Below, piece by piece: positions 1 to 7,536 of a stretch of 64,000 bases of DNA. How positions within the stretch are numbered: position 1 is the stretch's first letter; each line of letters begins with the position of its first letter. Origin of the DNA: Bradyrhizobium lablabi. GTDB taxonomy: Bacteria > Pseudomonadota > Alphaproteobacteria > Rhizobiales > Xanthobacteraceae. The translations under genes were made by a program, and so were the position numbers. The DNA is taken from the NCBI RefSeq assembly GCF_900141755.1, contig NZ_LT670844.1, forward strand, positions 496,001 to 560,000. The letters run 5' to 3'. Below the pieces are notes generated by a model. That model saw only the letters and a program-made list of their open reading frames with translations. It did not search any database and was not told where the DNA came from.

Positions 1-764
1 ACGATCAGGTCGACGCCGGCGTCGATCAATCGCTCGGTGCGTTCGTAACCGCCCTCGCCGACCGTGGTCGCGGCCGCGACGCGCAAACGCCCCTGCCCAT
101 CCTTGCAGGCGAGCGGGTGCGCGACCGCCTTTTCCATATCCTTCACAGTGATCAAGCCGACGCAGCGGTACTGGTCGTCGACCACCAACAGCTTCTCGAT
201 GCGGAATTTGTGCAGCATCCGCTTGGCTTCGTCCTGGCTGACGCCTTCGCGCACCGTCACGAGATTCTCGTGCGTCATCAGTTCGCTGATCTTCTGGTTC
301 GGATCGGTGGCAAAACGCACATCGCGGTTGGTGAGGATGCCGACCAGTTTGCCCGGCACGCCCTTGGCCCCGCCGGTCACCACCGGAATGCCGGAAAAGC
401 CGTGATCCTTCATCAGCGCCATCGCGTCCGACAGTTTTGCGTCGGGACCGATGGTGAGCGGATTGACCACCATTCCGGATTCGTACTTCTTGACCTGCCG
501 CACCTGGGCGGCCTGGCCTTCGGGATCGAAATTGCGATGGATGACGCCGACGCCGCCGGCCTGCGCCATGGCGATCGCCATGCGCGCTTCGGTGACGGTG
601 TCCATCGCGGAAGCAATGATCGGAATATTGAGCGCAATGGCGCGGGTGACGTGGGACCTTATATCGACCTCGGAGGGGAGGACATCCGAAAGGCCGGGTT
701 TCAGCAGCACATCGTCGAACGTAAAGGCTTCGCGTATCCCGTGAAGTCCCTGCACAACCGCCAT
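1..764 (-). CDS. guaB: IMP dehydrogenase (GuaB), N-terminal part; runs off the left edge
   Basis: Oxidises IMP to XMP with NAD, the committed step of GMP synthesis, in the cytosol. The minus strand is open from ATG at 764 to base 1, giving 254 residues. It begins MAVVQGLHGIREAFTFDDVL, followed by the IMPDH landmarks LLKPGLSDVLP, ASAMDTVTEARMAIAMA and GGVGVIHRNF, then a CBS-pair region (about residues 95-210) with SGIPVV and LTNRDVRF. The catalytic Cys loop lies beyond the window. GGAG lies about 6 bases before the ATG. In relatives guaB lies near rlmE and ppx, as here, with accessory genes in between. Identification is firm; only the C-terminus is missing. Confidence 0.95.
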   Translation of the reverse strand, partial: MAVVQGLHGIREAFTFDDVLLKPGLSDVLPSEVDIRSHVTRAIALNIPIIASAMDTVTEARMAIAMAQAGGVGVIHRNFDPEGQAAQVRQVKKYESGMVVNPLTIGPDAKLSDAMALMKDHGFSGIPVVTGGAKGVPGKLVGILTNRDVRFATDPNQKISELMTHENLVTVREGVSQDEAKRMLHKFRIEKLLVVDDQYRCVGLITVKDMEKAVAHPLACKDGQGRLRVAAATTVGEGGYERTERLIDAGVDLI

Positions 765-938
765 TGCCAACTCCGTTCAGCGGCCATTCGCCGCGCTAGA
801 ACCTAAGGGATGAACGCCGCCTTCGGCGATGCGGATGGCATCACCGTCGAATCGAGCCCATCGGTAGGGTTGGCGGTGGTCGATAGCATGCCCCCATGAC
901 AATTCAAAGGGGTCGAATCAAAGGCCGCAGCGCCTGTT

Positions 939-1187
939 TCAGCGCGGATAACCCGGCGGCGGGCCGCGCCGGCGGATCGCCTCGACCACCTCCCGATGCA
1001 TGCGTTGTTCCCGCTTCATATGAACCGCGATCAGCGCGTGCGCCGACGGCACCAGCAGCAGAACGTGGAAAACCAGCCCCAGAATCACGCAAAACACGAT
1101 CAGGACCAGGTTGAAAATCGCCGAAAATGGCTGCCCGTTCAAAAGCAGCCCAAGCGGCGGCACCAGCGCTGCGAGGATATAGATCAT
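939..1187 (-). CDS. Small membrane protein, Pmp3/YqaE (UPF0057)-like
   Basis: An 82-residue protein with two hydrophobic segments (about residues 2-18 and 24-52) and a basic, Arg-rich tail. The start MIYILAALVPPLGLLL resembles the Pmp3/YqaE proteolipid pattern (LA.L.PP.G...), and the second helix ends in a His/Ala-containing stretch as in that family. Known members are small plasma-membrane proteins linked to salt or membrane stress. The longer charged C-terminus is unlike the shortest members. It lies about 170 bp upstream of guaB on the same strand. The family call is from motif only. Confidence 0.6.
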   Translation of the reverse strand: MIYILAALVPPLGLLLNGQPFSAIFNLVLIVFCVILGLVFHVLLLVPSAHALIAVHMKREQRMHREVVEAIRRRGPPPGYPR

Positions 1188-1280
1188 CGTCGGGTCTCCG
1201 GCGGCGGTATCACGCTGGATTTAGGTGGTATTCCGCTTTGGGCAATAGCCGAGCCAGCATCAAATCGCGGGGGTAGCGGG

Positions 1281-1562
1281 CTATTTTGATTGTGGCAACG
1301 TCGGAATTTCTTCTGCGCGGGCTAGCTGTCGTCGAAGAATACCGTCCGGATCAGACAAGAGGCCCGGATCGATCAACAATACTAGGTTCTTCCTGACATC
1401 GGACGGATTGCCTCCCTGCACAGCTTTTTCAATCTGAGAGAAAACAAATTTTTGGTTTTCTAGAGCAAGCTTCCGAAGCTCTATGTCCTGCTGAGCTTTG
1501 CCATTTGTCCACGTAATTAAAGCTGCCGCTATGGCGACGTTTGCGGTAATTACTGTGCTCAA
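1281..1562 (-). CDS. Hypothetical small membrane-anchored protein, TTG start
   Basis: A 93-residue reading frame with one N-terminal hydrophobic helix (ITANVAIAAALITW), then a charged, probably helical region (QQDIELRKLALENQKF). The only usable start in frame is TTG at 1562, which overlaps the TGA of an upstream reading frame (bases 1559-1562), suggesting coupling or a lost start. Just upstream in frame the sequence still reads like membrane-protein coding (SRFISSPAF), so an ancestral start may have been removed by a frameshift. The stretch is visibly AT-richer than its surroundings, hinting at acquisition. I do not recognise the family. Confidence 0.45.
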   Translation of the reverse strand: MSTVITANVAIAAALITWTNGKAQQDIELRKLALENQKFVFSQIEKAVQGGNPSDVRKNLVLLIDPGLLSDPDGILRRQLARAEEIPTLPQSK

Positions 1563-1765
1563 GAACGCGGGAGAAGAAATGAAACGACTTCAACCCGCTT
1601 CATTTTTCGTTCAACTCTAATTTCTTCAACTCTAATTTCTTCAACTAAATATCCAGCCGTGAAATCTTCAGCTCTAGCCGCTCTTTTTCGTTCCCATTGT
1701 TCGGCGCATCGACGGATGGGTTTTGGTTTGTCACGCTTTTCCCTCCCAAGCTTACAGCACGTCAA
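1559..1765 (-). CDS. Possible small ORF upstream of and overlapping the 93-residue membrane ORF
   Basis: A 68-codon frame from TTG at 1765, charged throughout, containing a tandem VEEIR VEEIR repeat encoded by a 15-bp direct repeat. It ends in TGA at 1559-1561, sharing bases with the TTG of the next frame. An internal ATG at 1603 (MKRVE) could instead be the original start of the downstream membrane protein if one frameshift is allowed. There is no clear ribosome site and no recognised domain. It may be a leader or a broken 5' end rather than a gene. Confidence 0.2.
   Translation of the reverse strand: MTCCKLGREKRDKPKPIRRCAEQWERKRAARAEDFTAGYLVEEIRVEEIRVERKMKRVEVVSFLLPRS
1614..1652. repeat. 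15-bp tandem direct repeat
   Basis: The unit caactctaatttctt occurs twice and then partially, in an AT-rich stretch. It encodes the VEEIR repeat of the small minus-strand frame. The array is too short for a CRISPR and has no spacers. Confidence 0.6.
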
Positions 1766-1873
1766 CGTTTCCAGAGTTCGTTAAATTAAGGCGGCGCAAA
1801 GGAGCCCACTACCATCGCGGGTGGTGCCTGGTGACACTGCCCAAACGCGGTTAGGATCGTCGGTCGTCTGAGC

Positions 1874-2284
1874 TTATTCGATCAAAATGTCTATCGGCAC
1901 GCCCAGCGCGCGGGCGAATCTCTTCTGCAATTCGGCGGGTCCTTTGCGTCGGCCATTTTCGATCTCGGACAGGTAGTTCTGGCTGATGCCGACGGCCGCG
2001 GCCAGTTCGCCCTGAATCATGTCGCGCCATTCGCGGATGACGCGCACCGCGTTGTCGCCGTTTGCGAGGCGATCAGCGACGGCCTTTGGCAATGCGACCT
2101 CCCGGCCTTCCTTCAGCGCGCGCGCGGAATTCCGGACGATCCGGCTCGCGGCGGCATCCTCCTGCGCCTCGGCGGCAAGGACGACCAACCGATCATACTC
2201 GCTGCGTGGCAGCACGGCGAGATCGTCGCCGCCGGGCGTGTGGATGAACTGGACTTTGCTCTTTACGGTGCCGGCTTTTGCCAT
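1874..2284 (-). CDS. XRE-family antitoxin / helix-turn-helix regulator
   Basis: A 136-residue protein. The N-terminal half (KVQFIHTPGGDDLAVLP then SEYDRLVVLAAEAQEDAAA) looks like the toxin-binding half of an antitoxin. The C-terminal half (about residues 85-135) is an XRE/Cro-type helix-turn-helix (GELAAAVGISQNYLSEIENGR). It is encoded directly after a RelE/ParE-like toxin frame on the same strand, 9 bp beyond the toxin stop, with GGAG before the ATG. This is the usual toxin-first layout of HigBA-like modules. It likely represses its own operon through the palindromes upstream of the toxin. The antitoxin is intact although the toxin is frameshifted. Confidence 0.85.
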   Translation of the reverse strand: MAKAGTVKSKVQFIHTPGGDDLAVLPRSEYDRLVVLAAEAQEDAAASRIVRNSARALKEGREVALPKAVADRLANGDNAVRVIREWRDMIQGELAAAVGISQNYLSEIENGRRKGPAELQKRFARALGVPIDILIE

Positions 2285-2293
2285 GATCTCCTC

Positions 2294-2576
2294 TCAGTGG
2301 TAAATTTCGCGGCGGTGTCCGACCGCGTGAATTGTAATGGTGTCGCCCTTGATCGTGAACAGGACACGCCAATCGCCGGAACGCAGGCGCATTCCGGCCG
2401 CGCCTTTGAGCGCCTTTCACATCGCCGTTGCCGGTCTCCGCAAATGCCTTCAATTTGAGGTCGATCTGGGCGCGTGTCGTCGCGGTCAATTTGCGCCACT
2501 GCCGGACCGCGGCGGAAGTGAACTCGATCTCTTTCACTTGGTGACTATCGCGTAATGCGATTAAAAAATCAACCAT
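2294..2576 (-). pseudogene. RelE/ParE-family toxin, disrupted by a one-base frameshift
   Basis: Toxins of this fold are ribosome-dependent mRNA endonucleases or gyrase poisons. The first frame reads VKEIEFTSAAVRQWRKLT...KAFAETGNGDVK. The downstream frame reads LKGAAGMRLRSGDWRVLF followed by TIKGDTITIHAVGHRREIYH and stop. The two join perfectly if one base is removed from the CC pair at 2413-2414. The conserved tail (R..DWRVLF, AVGHRREIY) is the RelE hallmark. The natural start is probably GTG at 2537 (VKEIEF) rather than ATG at 2576, because operator-like palindromes lie between. It could be a real inactivation or a sequencing error. As read, no functional toxin is made. Confidence 0.8.
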
Positions 2577-2593
2577 AATTTCGCATAATGCGA
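2549..2593. promoter_or_regulatory. Paired near-palindromic operators upstream of the toxin-antitoxin operon
   Basis: Two copies of a 13-base near-palindrome, tcgcgtaatgcga (2549-2561) and tcgcataatgcga (2581-2593), differ at one base. Their centres are 32 bp apart, about three helical turns. Each reads nearly the same on both strands, as expected for dimeric XRE repressors. They lie just upstream of GTG 2537. Binding by the antitoxin is inference. Confidence 0.55.
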
Positions 2594-2709
2594 TATATGG
2601 GCACTGCGCGTAAGGTCACGCAGTATTAGACCTCGCGCGACATCGGCAATAGCCTCCCGGGCAAGGGGGTGCTACAGCCCCCTGCTCCCGCCGGTTTCCT
2701 CGAATCTCC

Positions 2710-4185
2710 ATGAACAAACAACGCCTGATTCCGCTCATCGTGGCTACCGCCCTGTTCATGGAGAACATGGATTCGACGGTCATTGCGACCTCGCTGCCGG
2801 CGATCGCGGCCGATATCGGCACCAGCCCTTTGACCCTGAAGCTTGCGATCACCTCGTATCTGTTGTCGCTTGCGGTCTTCATTCCGGCGAGCGGCTGGAC
2901 CGCCGATCGTTTCGGCGCCCGGATGGTGTTCTCGATCGCGATTGCGGTTTTCATGGTGGGCTCGATCGGATGCGCGCTGTCCTCCTCGGTCACCGATTTT
3001 GTCATTGCGCGCATCCTGCAGGGCCTCGGCGGCGCGATGATGACGCCGGTCGGGCGGCTGGTGCTGTTGCGCTCGATCGACAAGAGCGCGCTGGTCAACG
3101 CGATGGCCTGGGTCACGGTGCCGGCGCTGATCGGGCCGGTGATCGGTCCGCCGCTCGGCGGTTTCATCACCACCTATTTCTCCTGGCACTGGATCTTCCT
3201 GATCAACATCCCGATCGGCCTGCTCGGCATCTTCATGGCGATGCGCTACATCGACCCGATCAAGAGCGAGAACCCCGAACGTTTTGATCTTTACGGGCTG
3301 CTGCTGGCGGGGATCGGGCTTGCCGGCATCGCGTTCGGGCTGTCGGTCGCCGGCCTCAGTCTGTTGCCCTGGACCATCGTCGCCGCGCTGGTCACGATCG
3401 GCACCATTTCAATGACGCTCTACGTGATCCACGCAAGGAGAACCGCGTCGCCGGTACTGGATTTCTCGCTGCTGCGGTTGGCGACGATGCGGGCCGCCAT
3501 CATCGGCGGCTTCATGTTTCGCCTCGGCATCGGCGCGCTGCCGTTTTTGCTGCCGCTTCTGATGCAGGTCGGGTTCGGCCTGTCGCCGTTTCAATCGGGC
3601 CTTGTCACGTTCGCCTCCGCGGTGGGCGCGATGGGCATGAAGACGCTGGCCGCGCGTATCATACGCACCTTCGGCTTCCGGAACTTGATGACCATCAACG
3701 CCGTCGTCAGTTCGCTCTTCCTTGCCGCTTGCGCGCTGTTCACGGTGACCACGCCGCTGCTGCTGATCATGATCATCCTGGTGGTCGGCGGCTTCTTCCG
3801 CTCGCTGCAGTTCACCGCCATCAACACGGTCGCCTATGCCGAGATCGACCCGGCGCAGATGAGCCGGGCCACCACGCTCGTCAGCGTCAACCAGCAATTG
3901 GCGATTTCGGCCGGTGTCGCGGTCGGTGCGTTCTCGGTGGAAACCACGCTGATGCTGCATCACGCGACCGAGTTGACCGCCGATGCATTCGCGCCGGCCT
4001 TCCTGGTGGTCTCGATCATCTCGGCGGCGTCGGCCTATTTCTTCTGGCAGATGCCTGACGATGCCGGCCACGAAATCTCCGGCCGCCAGGCGGTCGAGAT
4101 TTCCAGCCGCAAGGAAGCGGCCAAGGCCGTGGCGAAAGCCGCAAGCGAAACCACCGAAGACGCGCGGGATCAGAGATTGGGGTGA
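2710..4185 (+). CDS. MFS drug-efflux transporter, DHA2 (EmrB/QacA-like) family
   Basis: A 491-residue inner-membrane protein with about 13-14 hydrophobic helices. The N-terminus carries the drug:H+ antiporter-2 pattern (LDSTVI-like MENMDSTVIATSLPAIAADIG) and the loop GWTADRFGAR. Motif C-like glycines and prolines (GPVIGPPLGGFITTYFSWHW then IFLINIPIGLLG) are typical of 14-TMS exporters. The charged tail after residue 450 (Lys/Ala/Glu-rich) is cytosolic. It probably exports hydrophobic or cationic compounds; the substrate is unknown. No adaptor (EmrA) or regulator is adjacent, and the ribosome site is weak. No good alternative start keeps the first helix. Confidence 0.88.
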   Translation: MNKQRLIPLIVATALFMENMDSTVIATSLPAIAADIGTSPLTLKLAITSYLLSLAVFIPASGWTADRFGARMVFSIAIAVFMVGSIGCALSSSVTDFVIARILQGLGGAMMTPVGRLVLLRSIDKSALVNAMAWVTVPALIGPVIGPPLGGFITTYFSWHWIFLINIPIGLLGIFMAMRYIDPIKSENPERFDLYGLLLAGIGLAGIAFGLSVAGLSLLPWTIVAALVTIGTISMTLYVIHARRTASPVLDFSLLRLATMRAAIIGGFMFRLGIGALPFLLPLLMQVGFGLSPFQSGLVTFASAVGAMGMKTLAARIIRTFGFRNLMTINAVVSSLFLAACALFTVTTPLLLIMIILVVGGFFRSLQFTAINTVAYAEIDPAQMSRATTLVSVNQQLAISAGVAVGAFSVETTLMLHHATELTADAFAPAFLVVSIISAASAYFFWQMPDDAGHEISGRQAVEISSRKEAAKAVAKAASETTEDARDQRLG

Positions 4186-4228
4186 ATCGCGAGTGTCAAA
4201 AGTCCATGAACGGACTCATGTACCGCAG

Positions 4229-4267
4229 AAAAAAACCCGTCGCGGCGCATTAGCGCGTCGCAACGGG
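4229..4267 (-). terminator. Intrinsic terminator of the Asp/His-rich protein gene
   Basis: On the minus strand a GC-rich stem (arms 4253-4267 and 4236-4248, loop taat) is followed directly by a run of seven T (4235-4229). It begins about 44 bases after the stop at 4311, the classic rho-independent layout. The stem has one or two imperfect pairs. Confidence 0.75.
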
Positions 4268-4310
4268 GTACTAAGGATAAGCGCGGCGAAACAGCCGCTC
4301 GGCGTCTGCT

Positions 4311-5051
4311 CTAGGCGAGCACAACAAAGCTGTGAACAGCAGCAATCTGCTCGTGATGCTCTAATGCTTGCAAGGTGATCTCATAATGCTGGCCCGCATC
4401 CAGACGGTGCGACCCAAAATCATCAAACGCATGGAACGCCAAATTCACTGAATTTTCCGCCTGTGAGGCAACGACGCCGGGGCTTGCCGGGTGCGTGAAA
4501 TCATCCCCGCCAAAACCGTGGGTCGGATTTTGCTCGCTGATCCAGACGTGGCTGCCGTCCTTGGCCAGATCGAACGTCTCGGAGTGCGTGCCGTTGGCCA
4601 CCGTGATCCTGAAGTCGAACTGACTCAAAGTATGGTTGCCACCGCCGAGCTTCGTGTCTGCGCTGAAATCGAAGTTCCAGTTCGCCCGTGTCGGGGTCTG
4701 GAGGCCCGCCGCTTCCGTGTAGATCGGGTCTCCATGGCTATCGAAGGTCGGCGTCTGATCACCAATCCCGCCGCGCTGATGGACTTTCAGGCCGACTTCG
4801 ACGTGCTCCTTCGCATTATCCGCGATCTCGTAGCCGGTCGCCAGGTTTCCATTTCCGAAATACATCTGACCGGGATGCGTAGGATCGATGGCATTGGCGT
4901 CAAGCGTGCCGTACCGATGGACCGAAGCATCGTCATTGCCATCTTCACGGCCCCGGTGTTCGCCGTCATCCCTGTGCTCGTTGTCACTGAGGTCTTGGCC
5001 GTAGTCGTGCTCGTTGCCATCGTCGTCGTAGTAGCCCCTATGTTTGGTCAT
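4311..5051 (-). CDS. Hypothetical Asp/His-rich protein
   Basis: A 246-residue acidic protein. Residues 2-50 are dense in Asp, His, Gly and Asn (for example GYYDDDGNEHDYGQDLSDNE), a composition suited to binding divalent metal. The rest looks like a beta-rich extracellular-type domain (MYFGNGNLATGYEIADN, VEVGLKVHQRGG, WNFDFSADTKLGGGNHTLSQ). A YGxGN...VELGLK-like pattern also occurs in secreted PEP-CTERM-type proteins, but there is no signal peptide or sorting tail here. GGAGG lies 7 bases before the ATG, and a clear terminator follows, so it is a single-gene unit. The function is unknown. Confidence 0.65.
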   Translation of the reverse strand: MTKHRGYYDDDGNEHDYGQDLSDNEHRDDGEHRGREDGNDDASVHRYGTLDANAIDPTHPGQMYFGNGNLATGYEIADNAKEHVEVGLKVHQRGGIGDQTPTFDSHGDPIYTEAAGLQTPTRANWNFDFSADTKLGGGNHTLSQFDFRITVANGTHSETFDLAKDGSHVWISEQNPTHGFGGDDFTHPASPGVVASQAENSVNLAFHAFDDFGSHRLDAGQHYEITLQALEHHEQIAAVHSFVVLA

Positions 5052-5278
5052 GCATAATCCTCCCTGTGCGTAGCTTTATGCTACACGCCTGGATGGTACC
5101 TATGAAAGGAATGCATCCGCAACCCGTGATTGCGATTGATTCTCTCGGCAAGACCTTGCCATGAGCGGACCAACGCACCGCAGCAAACAGGAAGCCAGTC
5201 ACCGGTGCATCGCGGCAAGATTGGCCACCGATGTCCGAGATGGGCCCACCACGTCGCCGTGAGGCGCGACCTCTTCCC

Positions 5279-5416
5279 CGTCATTGCGAGGAGCAACTTG
5301 TCCGCCATAGCTCAACGAGCGAAGGCGGAAGCTGCGAAGCAATCCATAATCGCGGAAACAAGGCTGGATTGCTTCGCGGAGCCTCCGTTGGGTCGCAAAC
5401 GACGGTCGGGCTTTAG
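5279..5416. repeat. Dispersed palindromic repeat, GTCATTGCGAG family, copy 1
   Basis: It starts cgtcattgcgaggagcaa, contains gcgaagcaatcc and its inverse ggattgcttcgc, and ends in a decayed version of the flank. Related copies lie at 41444-41534 and 57895-58017. It occupies most of the 386-bp gap between the Asp/His-rich gene and the lytic transglycosylase, where I see no gene. Confidence 0.75.
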
Positions 5417-5437
5417 GTCAGCAAGCGATGGGAGTTT

Positions 5438-6307
5438 TCAGCGTGACGCCACGCGGTGCCATCTGGCCTCGATCCGCGCGTTGATGGCACGGATGCGGGC
5501 TTCGTGCGCGGCCCAGAAGGCCCGGCTGGCCGCGGGCGTGCCCTGCCTGTACTGCGCGTAGACGTCCTTCGGTGAATTCAGCGCCGGCCTGGCCGAGATG
5601 TTGGCGAGCACCGAAGGTGGAATGATGGCGGGCGGCGTCGTTCCGCTCGCCAGCGGCGAGCCCAGCGCGGCGAGATGGAGTTTGGCCCGATTGCAATAGA
5701 TTTGCGAACGTTTGGTCATGACCTCTTCGCCATGCCCGGCGCGATACTTCATCAAGGTGCGGCAAAGGTCGCCGTTGGCCAGGCGCCAGGCTTTGCTCAG
5801 ATAGGTCACGCCGTAGTGAATATTGACTTCGGGTTTGGCGAGTTCTTCGGCGCTGCCTCGAAATCCCAGCATCGCCGCGGTGCCCGGCCTGATCTGCATC
5901 AAGCCGATCTCGCCGACACCACCGATCGCAGACGGGTTGTAGTTGCTCTCGACGTCGACGACCGCATCGGCGAGATCGGCCGGCAAGCCGGTGCTTCGAA
6001 CTTCCTGCTCGACCATGGCGCGGACGGCCGCCCTGAACGAAGGCCCCAACTCGGTGGTCGACTTCGGCGCGTCCACGTTTGGCGCATCCGCCGGCTGCGG
6101 CTGTTCGGGAGGCTTCGGCTCGCTGACCGCAGCCGCGGCTGACTCCGGCGACGCCTTTTGGTCCGCGGCGTGAACCGCAGCGAAACTGACCATACCTGCC
6201 ACAGCGGCAAGCAGAGCGCCGGCTAACATCCGCCGTGTCCAGAACGCGTGTCCTTCCAGCCGCCAATCGACGCAACCGGTTCCGATATGACGCGAATTGC
6301 TGCTCAT
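5438..6307 (-). CDS. Lytic transglycosylase, SLT domain
   Basis: Cleaves peptidoglycan glycan strands in the periplasm. From ATG at 6307 the protein has 289 residues: a basic start, one hydrophobic signal/anchor (MLAGALLAAVAGMVSFAAVHA), a Pro/Ala/Lys-rich linker, then the SLT domain. The domain shows the catalytic Glu in VDVESNYNPSAIGGVGEIGL, then GLMQIRPGTA and the repeated Tyr/Asn features NIHYGVTYL and LMKYRAGHG. The C-terminal 80 residues are extra. An upstream in-frame ATG (6346) is possible but adds residues unlike a signal peptide. It is a single gene with no obvious operon partner. Confidence 0.88.
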   Translation of the reverse strand: MSSNSRHIGTGCVDWRLEGHAFWTRRMLAGALLAAVAGMVSFAAVHAADQKASPESAAAAVSEPKPPEQPQPADAPNVDAPKSTTELGPSFRAAVRAMVEQEVRSTGLPADLADAVVDVESNYNPSAIGGVGEIGLMQIRPGTAAMLGFRGSAEELAKPEVNIHYGVTYLSKAWRLANGDLCRTLMKYRAGHGEEVMTKRSQIYCNRAKLHLAALGSPLASGTTPPAIIPPSVLANISARPALNSPKDVYAQYRQGTPAASRAFWAAHEARIRAINARIEARWHRVASR

Positions 6308-6399
6308 CTGTCCGTCGCAAAAAACAAGATCGTACCGATCCAGCACAAGGACATTAACAAGCTCAAACGTTTCGAGCGAGTAAACAGATCTTGCGCTGT

Positions 6400-6661
6400 C
6401 TATTCGATGACCTCATCGGCAAGGAGTTGAAGCGTGCTGGGGATCGTCAAGTTAAGCGCGCGGGCGACCTTCATGTTTATAACCAGGGTGAACTTGCTCA
6501 TCTGCTGAACCGGCAAATCGGCAGGCTTCTCACCCTCGAGAAGGCGCGTCGCGCTTTCCCAGAAACAACAGGCCGATCGAGGGAAGGTCTGGCTCGGCCG
6601 ATGCAGCCAGCGGCCACGCCGTAACGCAACCGACGAGACCAATAAATTCGCGCCGTCTCAT
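6400..6661 (-). pseudogene. Internally deleted remnant of an ABC substrate-binding protein (ABC_sub_bind / PF04392 type)
   Basis: The 5' part (ATG 6661) reads [20 protein letters not shown] then [16 protein letters not shown], the Tat-like signal and first strand typical of this periplasmic binding-protein family. In another frame the 3' part reads [34 protein letters not shown] and ADEVIE and stops at 6400, the family's characteristic C-terminus. The roughly 250 residues normally between them are gone and the frame changes at the junction near 6545-6560. The start codon overlaps the rlmE stop (ATGA). It is a decayed gene, not a functional protein. Confidence 0.85.
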
Positions 6662-7368
6662 GCGCCCCCCTGCTCCGAGGTCAGCGCCTTCGGCTGCCCG
6701 CGAAAACCCATCGCCAGCACGTAGCGCTCGGAAGAGTCCTGCCGGCTCGATGCCGGCTTGACGTGCTTGACGGTCGCAAAATCGCGCTTGAGCTGGGTCA
6801 TCAGCTCGGCATCGGCGCCGCTTTGAAACACTTTTGCGACAAACGTGCCGCCGGGATTCAAGACGTCGGCGGCGAAGGCGGCGGCGCCTTCGACGAGGCC
6901 GAGGATGCGGAGCTGATCGGTCTTGCGGTGACCGGTGGTGTTGGCGGCCATGTCGGACAGCACGACGTCCGCACGTCCCCCCATCATTTTGAGTATTTTT
7001 TCCGGCGCGTCCTCGGCCAAAAAATCGAGTTGCGCAAAGGTGACGCCCGGTATCTCCGGCATCGCCAACAGATCGATCGCAACCACCCTGCCCTTGCCAT
7101 CGGCAGCGCCGACGCGTTTTGCCGCGATCTGGCTCCAACCGCCGGGCGCGGCGCCGAGATCGATCACGGATATGCCGCGCTTGAGGAAATGATGCTTGTC
7201 GTCGATCTCGAGCAATTTATAGGCCGCGCGCGAGCGAAAACCGTCGCGCTTGGCCTGCGCCACATAGGGATCGTTGAGCTGCCGCTCCAGCCAGAGCTTT
7301 GAGGACAGTTTTCGCTTGCCGCCGGTCTTGACCGTGACGTGCAGCCGCCCGGTGGTGTCTTTTGCCAT
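6658..7368 (-). CDS. rlmE: 23S rRNA (uridine-2'-O-)methyltransferase RlmE (FtsJ/RrmJ)
   Basis: Methylates the 2'-O of U2552 in 23S rRNA using S-adenosylmethionine. The 236-residue form from MAKDTTGRLHV shows the SAM motif VIDLGAAPGGWSQIA and the K-D-K-E catalytic set: Lys in SRAAYKLLEID, Asp in VVLSDMAANTTGH, Lys in GGTFVAKVFQSG, Glu in SSERYVLA. An upstream ATG at 7395 would add nine residues and falls in repeat-like sequence, so 7368 is preferred. It lies downstream of ppx on the same strand, separated by a repeat. The stop overlaps the start of the solute-binding-protein remnant. Confidence 0.93.
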   Translation of the reverse strand: MAKDTTGRLHVTVKTGGKRKLSSKLWLERQLNDPYVAQAKRDGFRSRAAYKLLEIDDKHHFLKRGISVIDLGAAPGGWSQIAAKRVGAADGKGRVVAIDLLAMPEIPGVTFAQLDFLAEDAPEKILKMMGGRADVVLSDMAANTTGHRKTDQLRILGLVEGAAAFAADVLNPGGTFVAKVFQSGADAELMTQLKRDFATVKHVKPASSRQDSSERYVLAMGFRGQPKALTSEQGGA

Positions 7369-7390
7369 GTCGCTTGTCACACATCCGGGC

Positions 7391-7492
7391 CGCATGGTTC
7401 GAGACGCGCGGCGTTGCCGCGCTCCTCACCATGAGGGTTTAGAGACCTCATCCTGAGGAGCATCGCGAAGCGATGCGTCTCGAAGGATGAAG
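7391..7492. repeat. Dispersed palindromic repeat, GGTTCGAGACGCGC family, copy 1
   Basis: Two related inverted halves: catggttcgagacgcgc ... gctcctcaccatgagg, followed by cctcatcctgaggagc ... gcgtctcgaaggatg. The same two halves occur in the opposite order at 17041-17145. It lies between ppx and rlmE. Confidence 0.75.
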
Positions 7493-7536
7493 CCACCGAA
7501 CTGGAATAGCCTCTAACACATCGCTGGGTCTTGCGC

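Noticed and set aside
1600..1660. Short tandem repeats as a CRISPR-like array (also 25381-25425)
   Set aside because: Units are 15 bp, directly adjacent, without spacers, and keep the reading frame; no cas genes are present.
5418..6320. Minus-strand 300-codon frame overlapping the lytic transglycosylase
   Set aside because: Out of frame with the SLT domain, Arg-rich and without any recognisable domain.
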